A stretch of DNA of 64,000 nt, taken from positions 62,001 to 126,000 of the forward strand of contig JAHFPV010000001.1 in NCBI GenBank assembly GCA_023266575.1, written 5' to 3'. The DNA comes from Sphingobium sp. GTDB taxonomy: Bacteria; Pseudomonadota; Alphaproteobacteria; Sphingomonadales; Sphingomonadaceae. Positions 61,652 through 64,000 of the stretch are shown here, piece after piece. The translations under genes and the position numbers were made by a program. Position 1 is the stretch's first letter. Each line of letters starts with the position of its first letter. Below the pieces are notes generated by a model that had not been told where the DNA came from, ran no database searches, and saw nothing but the letters and a program-made list of their open reading frames with translations.

Positions 61652-62860
61652 CTAAATACGTTCGATGATGATCCCGGTGCCCATGCCTGCGCCCACGCAC
61701 AGGTTGATGAGCGCAGTGCCCTTGCCCGACCGTTCCAGTTCGTCGAGCGCGGTGCCCAGCACCATCGCGCCGGTCGCGCCGAGTGGATGGCCCATGGCGA
61801 TCGCGCCGCCATTGACGTTGATCTGGTCGTGGCTGAGGTTCATCGCCTGCATGTAGCGCAGGACGACGCTGGCAAAGGCTTCGTTGAGTTCCCACAGGTC
61901 GATGTCGGCGGTGGTCATGCCAGCGCGCTTGAGCAGCTTGCCAGCGACGAATTCCGGGCCGGTCAGCATGATGAGGGGTTCAGAGCCGATCGAGGCCATG
62001 GCGCGGATGCGGGCGCGGGGTTTCAGGCCATATTTGTCGCCAATATCCTTGCCACCGACCAGCACGGCGGCGGCACCATCGACGATGCCGCTACTGTTGC
62101 CGGCATGGTGGATATGGTTGACCCGCTCCAGTTCGGGATAGCGCAGCAGAGCCACGGTGTCGAAGCCTGGCATCTCCTCGCCGAGCGCGGTGAAGCTGGG
62201 CTTCAAGGCGCCAAGCGACTGCATCGTGGCTTCGGGGCGCATATGTTCGTCATGGTCGAGGACGACCTGGTCGATCACGTCGCGAACAGGGACGATCGAG
62301 CGGGCGAAGCGACCTTCGTCCCATGCCATCTTGGCGCGCTTCTGGCTTTCGACGGCATAGGCGTCGGCATCGTCGCGGCTGATGCCGAATTTGGTGGCGA
62401 TGACGTCCGCGCCGATGCCCTGCGGCGCGAAATAGGTCTTGTAGGCGACTGCGGGGTCCATCGCGATCGCGCCACCGTCCGAGGCCATCGGCACGCGGCT
62501 CATCGATTCGACGCCGCCGCCAATGGCGAACAAAGCCTCGCCCGACATGACCTTGGCCGCCGCGATGTTAACGGCTTCAAGGCCGGATGCGCAGAAGCGA
62601 TTGACCTGCACGCCCGGCGTGGTCTGCGCATAATCGGCGTTGAGGACGGCGGTGCGGGCAATGTCCGCGCCCTGTTCGCCGACCGGGGTGACGCAGCCCA
62701 GGATCACGTCATCGACATCGACCGTATCGATTGCCGAGCGATCGCGGATCGCCTCCAGCACTTGCGTTGCCAGCTGCACCGGAGTGATGTCGTGCAGCGA
62801 CCCGTCGGCCTTGCCCCGACCACGGGGCGTCCTGACGGCGTCGTAAATATAGGCTTCCAT
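61652..62860 (-). CDS. Acetyl-CoA C-acyltransferase (thiolase)
   Basis: 402 residues, FadA/PhaA type. Nucleophilic cysteine in [13 protein letters not shown], the conserved [11 protein letters not shown], the histidine in [11 protein letters not shown] and the C-terminal cysteine in [11 protein letters not shown]. It performs the final thiolytic step of beta-oxidation. Operon partner with the fadB-like gene; transcription begins upstream of 62860 where a LiuR-like palindrome lies. Divergent from an MFS gene. Confidence 0.95.
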   Translation of the reverse strand: MEAYIYDAVRTPRGRGKADGSLHDITPVQLATQVLEAIRDRSAIDTVDVDDVILGCVTPVGEQGADIARTAVLNADYAQTTPGVQVNRFCASGLEAVNIAAAKVMSGEALFAIGGGVESMSRVPMASDGGAIAMDPAVAYKTYFAPQGIGADVIATKFGISRDDADAYAVESQKRAKMAWDEGRFARSIVPVRDVIDQVVLDHDEHMRPEATMQSLGALKPSFTALGEEMPGFDTVALLRYPELERVNHIHHAGNSSGIVDGAAAVLVGGKDIGDKYGLKPRARIRAMASIGSEPLIMLTGPEFVAGKLLKRAGMTTADIDLWELNEAFASVVLRYMQAMNLSHDQINVNGGAIAMGHPLGATGAMVLGTALDELERSGKGTALINLCVGAGMGTGIIIERI

Positions 62861-62920
62861 AAGATTTTCCCTCTCCGTGGGTCACCCTTGCCAGGCGCAT
62901 CGGATACGGACGTGAATGTA

Positions 62921-62936
62921 TTTACGTTTACGTAAA
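62921..62936. promoter_or_regulatory. LiuR-like palindromic operator candidate
   Basis: TTTACGTTTACGTAAA: 6-bp arms TTTACG/CGTAAA with a 4-bp centre. It is 61 bp upstream of the thiolase start and 104 bp from the MFS start. From memory it resembles the MerR-family LiuR motif reported for branched-chain amino acid and fatty acid degradation genes; the regulator gene is not in the window. Confidence 0.6.
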
Positions 62937-63040
62937 GTGCAAGCGAGAAATGCGGTTTTTGCGCACTGCCGCCATGACGTAGGGGCAGGGCGGACGAGTC
63001 TCGGGTTTGACGCTTGGGCGATATTCCGCTTCATGGGGGC

Positions 63041-64000
63041 GTGCCCGATGTCGATTCCCCCAAAGCCCCGTCGCCGCTCTCCATTCCCATCTTTCGCGCG
63101 ATCTGGACGGCCAGTCTGGCGTCCAATTTCGGCGGGCTGATTCAGTCGGTCGGCGCGGCGTGGATGATGACGTCGCTGTCAGCCTCTCCGCTGCTGATCG
63201 CGCTGGTCCCGGCGGCGACGACGCTGCCGATCATGCTGCTGTCTTTATGGGCGGGCGCGGTTGCGGACAATCTGGACCGGCGCAAGGTGATGATCGGCTG
63301 CCAGCTGGCGATGCTGGTCGTGTCGGCGGTACTGGCGATCACGGCCTGGGCGGGGCTGATCACGCCCTGGTTGCTGCTGGCCTTCACCTTTGCCTTGGGT
63401 TGCGCCACGGCGATCAACGGCCCGGCCTGGCAGGCGTCGGTCGGGGACATGGTGCCGCGCGCAATTTTACCGAGCGCAGTGGCGATGAACAGCATGGGCT
63501 TCAACCTGGCGCGCAGCGTCGGACCGGCGCTGGGCGGGGTGATCGTTGCGACGGCAGGGGCGGCGGCGGCGTTCCTGACCAATGCAATGAGCTATGTCGC
63601 GCTGCTGACAGTGCTGTTCCGCTGGAAGCCGGACCTGCCGCCCAAGCTGTTGCCGCGCGAACGGCTGGGCGTCGCGATGCGGGCAGGCGTGCGCTATGTT
63701 GCGATGTCGCCCAAGATCCAGCTGGTGCTGCTGCGCGCAAGCGTGTTCGGCATTGGCGCGAGCGCGGTGTCGGCGCTGATGCCGCTGGTCGCGCGCGACA
63801 TATTGGGTGGCGGGGCGCTGACATTTGGCGTGACCAGCGGCGCTTTCGGCATCGGGGCGGTGATCGGGGCGTTGTCCACCCGCTACCTGCGGGCACGTTT
63901 TTCGATCGAGACGATCGTGCGCAATGCGGCACTGGTGCTGGCGCTGGGGACGGCGATTACCGGGGCGAGTAGTTGGCTGGCGCTGGCCTTGCTGGGCTAT
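63041..64000 (+). CDS. MFS transporter, EntS/MFS_3 type (3' end outside window)
   Basis: 320 residues visible, frame open to the window edge. The frame is established by GGLIQSVGAAWMMTSL, SLWAGAVADNLDRRKVMIGC (a cytoplasmic loop between helices), GPAWQASVGDMVPRAILPSA and FNLARSVGPALGG. These fit the MFS_3 group, which includes enterobactin exporter-like proteins; about nine helices are seen. The start is uncertain: GTG 63041 is used, and TTG 63014 is the first possible codon after the upstream stop at 63008. Substrate unknown. Divergent from the thiolase gene. Confidence 0.82.
   Translation, partial: MPDVDSPKAPSPLSIPIFRAIWTASLASNFGGLIQSVGAAWMMTSLSASPLLIALVPAATTLPIMLLSLWAGAVADNLDRRKVMIGCQLAMLVVSAVLAITAWAGLITPWLLLAFTFALGCATAINGPAWQASVGDMVPRAILPSAVAMNSMGFNLARSVGPALGGVIVATAGAAAAFLTNAMSYVALLTVLFRWKPDLPPKLLPRERLGVAMRAGVRYVAMSPKIQLVLLRASVFGIGASAVSALMPLVARDILGGGALTFGVTSGAFGIGAVIGALSTRYLRARFSIETIVRNAALVLALGTAITGASSWLALALLGY

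Noticed and set aside
63007-63972. 321-codon plus-strand open frame at the window end
   Set aside because: It is a frame-shifted reading of the MFS gene; the true frame, which runs off the window, gives clear membrane helices and MFS motifs.
1-64000. CRISPR arrays, rRNA genes, intact transposons
   Set aside because: No regularly spaced repeat arrays, no rRNA sequence and no transposase motif were found; the repeats present are dispersed palindromes.

Overview
The window is 64 kb of GC-rich chromosomal DNA. It has the gene content and order of an alphaproteobacterium, most likely of the order Sphingomonadales. Supporting signs are the 1554-residue NAD-type glutamate dehydrogenase, a UrcA-family protein, the obgE-proB / rplU-rpmA neighbourhood, the trpT-secE-nusG-rplK-rplA block, an FeS-type photolyase, and many short GC-rich palindromic repeats between convergent genes. 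The genus call is inference; there is no rRNA in the window. No CRISPR array, intact transposase gene or complete prophage is visible.

Layout. 1-9.5 kb: HrpB helicase (its end lies outside the window), a hybrid histidine kinase, a TauE/SafE permease, a polyprenyl diphosphate synthase, chorismate mutase, a DMT exporter, and a translationally coupled zincin-ccmA-ccmB trio, then pterin dehydratase. 9.5-15.4 kb: a lipoprotein coupled to a patatin-like lipase, an EEP-family hydrolase, radA and cvpA. 15.4-21 kb: an epimerase, proB, obgE, two GNATs, rpmA and rplU. 21-26.7 kb: a CPA2 antiporter, a photolyase-like protein and a DEAD-box helicase. 26.9-29.3 kb: rplA, rplK, nusG, secE and tRNA-Trp. 29.4-33 kb: a YihY-family protein and pyrB with a catalytically degenerate dihydroorotase. 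33-40 kb: a small foreign-looking ORF, a coupled FAD oxidoreductase/Rieske oxygenase pair, a bile-acid-symporter-type transporter, enoyl-CoA hydratase, a second DMT exporter, a lipoprotein and a MarR regulator.

40.1-42.6 kb is a decayed integrative island in tRNA-Gln(TTG). It is bounded by an 18-bp duplication of the tRNA 3' end and carries paired 12-bp repeats just inside each end. It holds an Abi_C-type abortive-infection gene, a fragment resembling the N-terminal part of FRG-domain proteins, a possible winged-helix remnant and a tyrosine integrase with its middle deleted. 42.7-52.2 kb: the large glutamate dehydrogenase, a strikingly AT-rich acquired segment encoding an orphan HEIGH metallopeptidase, and uvrA with an unusual C-terminal tail next to that segment. 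52.2-57 kb: a gene-poor stretch with an orphan terminator, urcA, a LytTR/LytS two-component pair and three small uncharacterised genes. 57-64 kb: pgl, a YbaK-type deacylase and galE, then a fatty-acid oxidation pair (fadB-like and thiolase) behind a LiuR-like palindrome, and the start of an MFS exporter.

The most interesting elements are the tRNA-Gln island with its possible defence genes, the AT-rich metallopeptidase gene, and several places where repeat elements have become coding sequence (inside hrpB, at the end of the Rieske oxygenase gene, and at the end of a GNAT gene).
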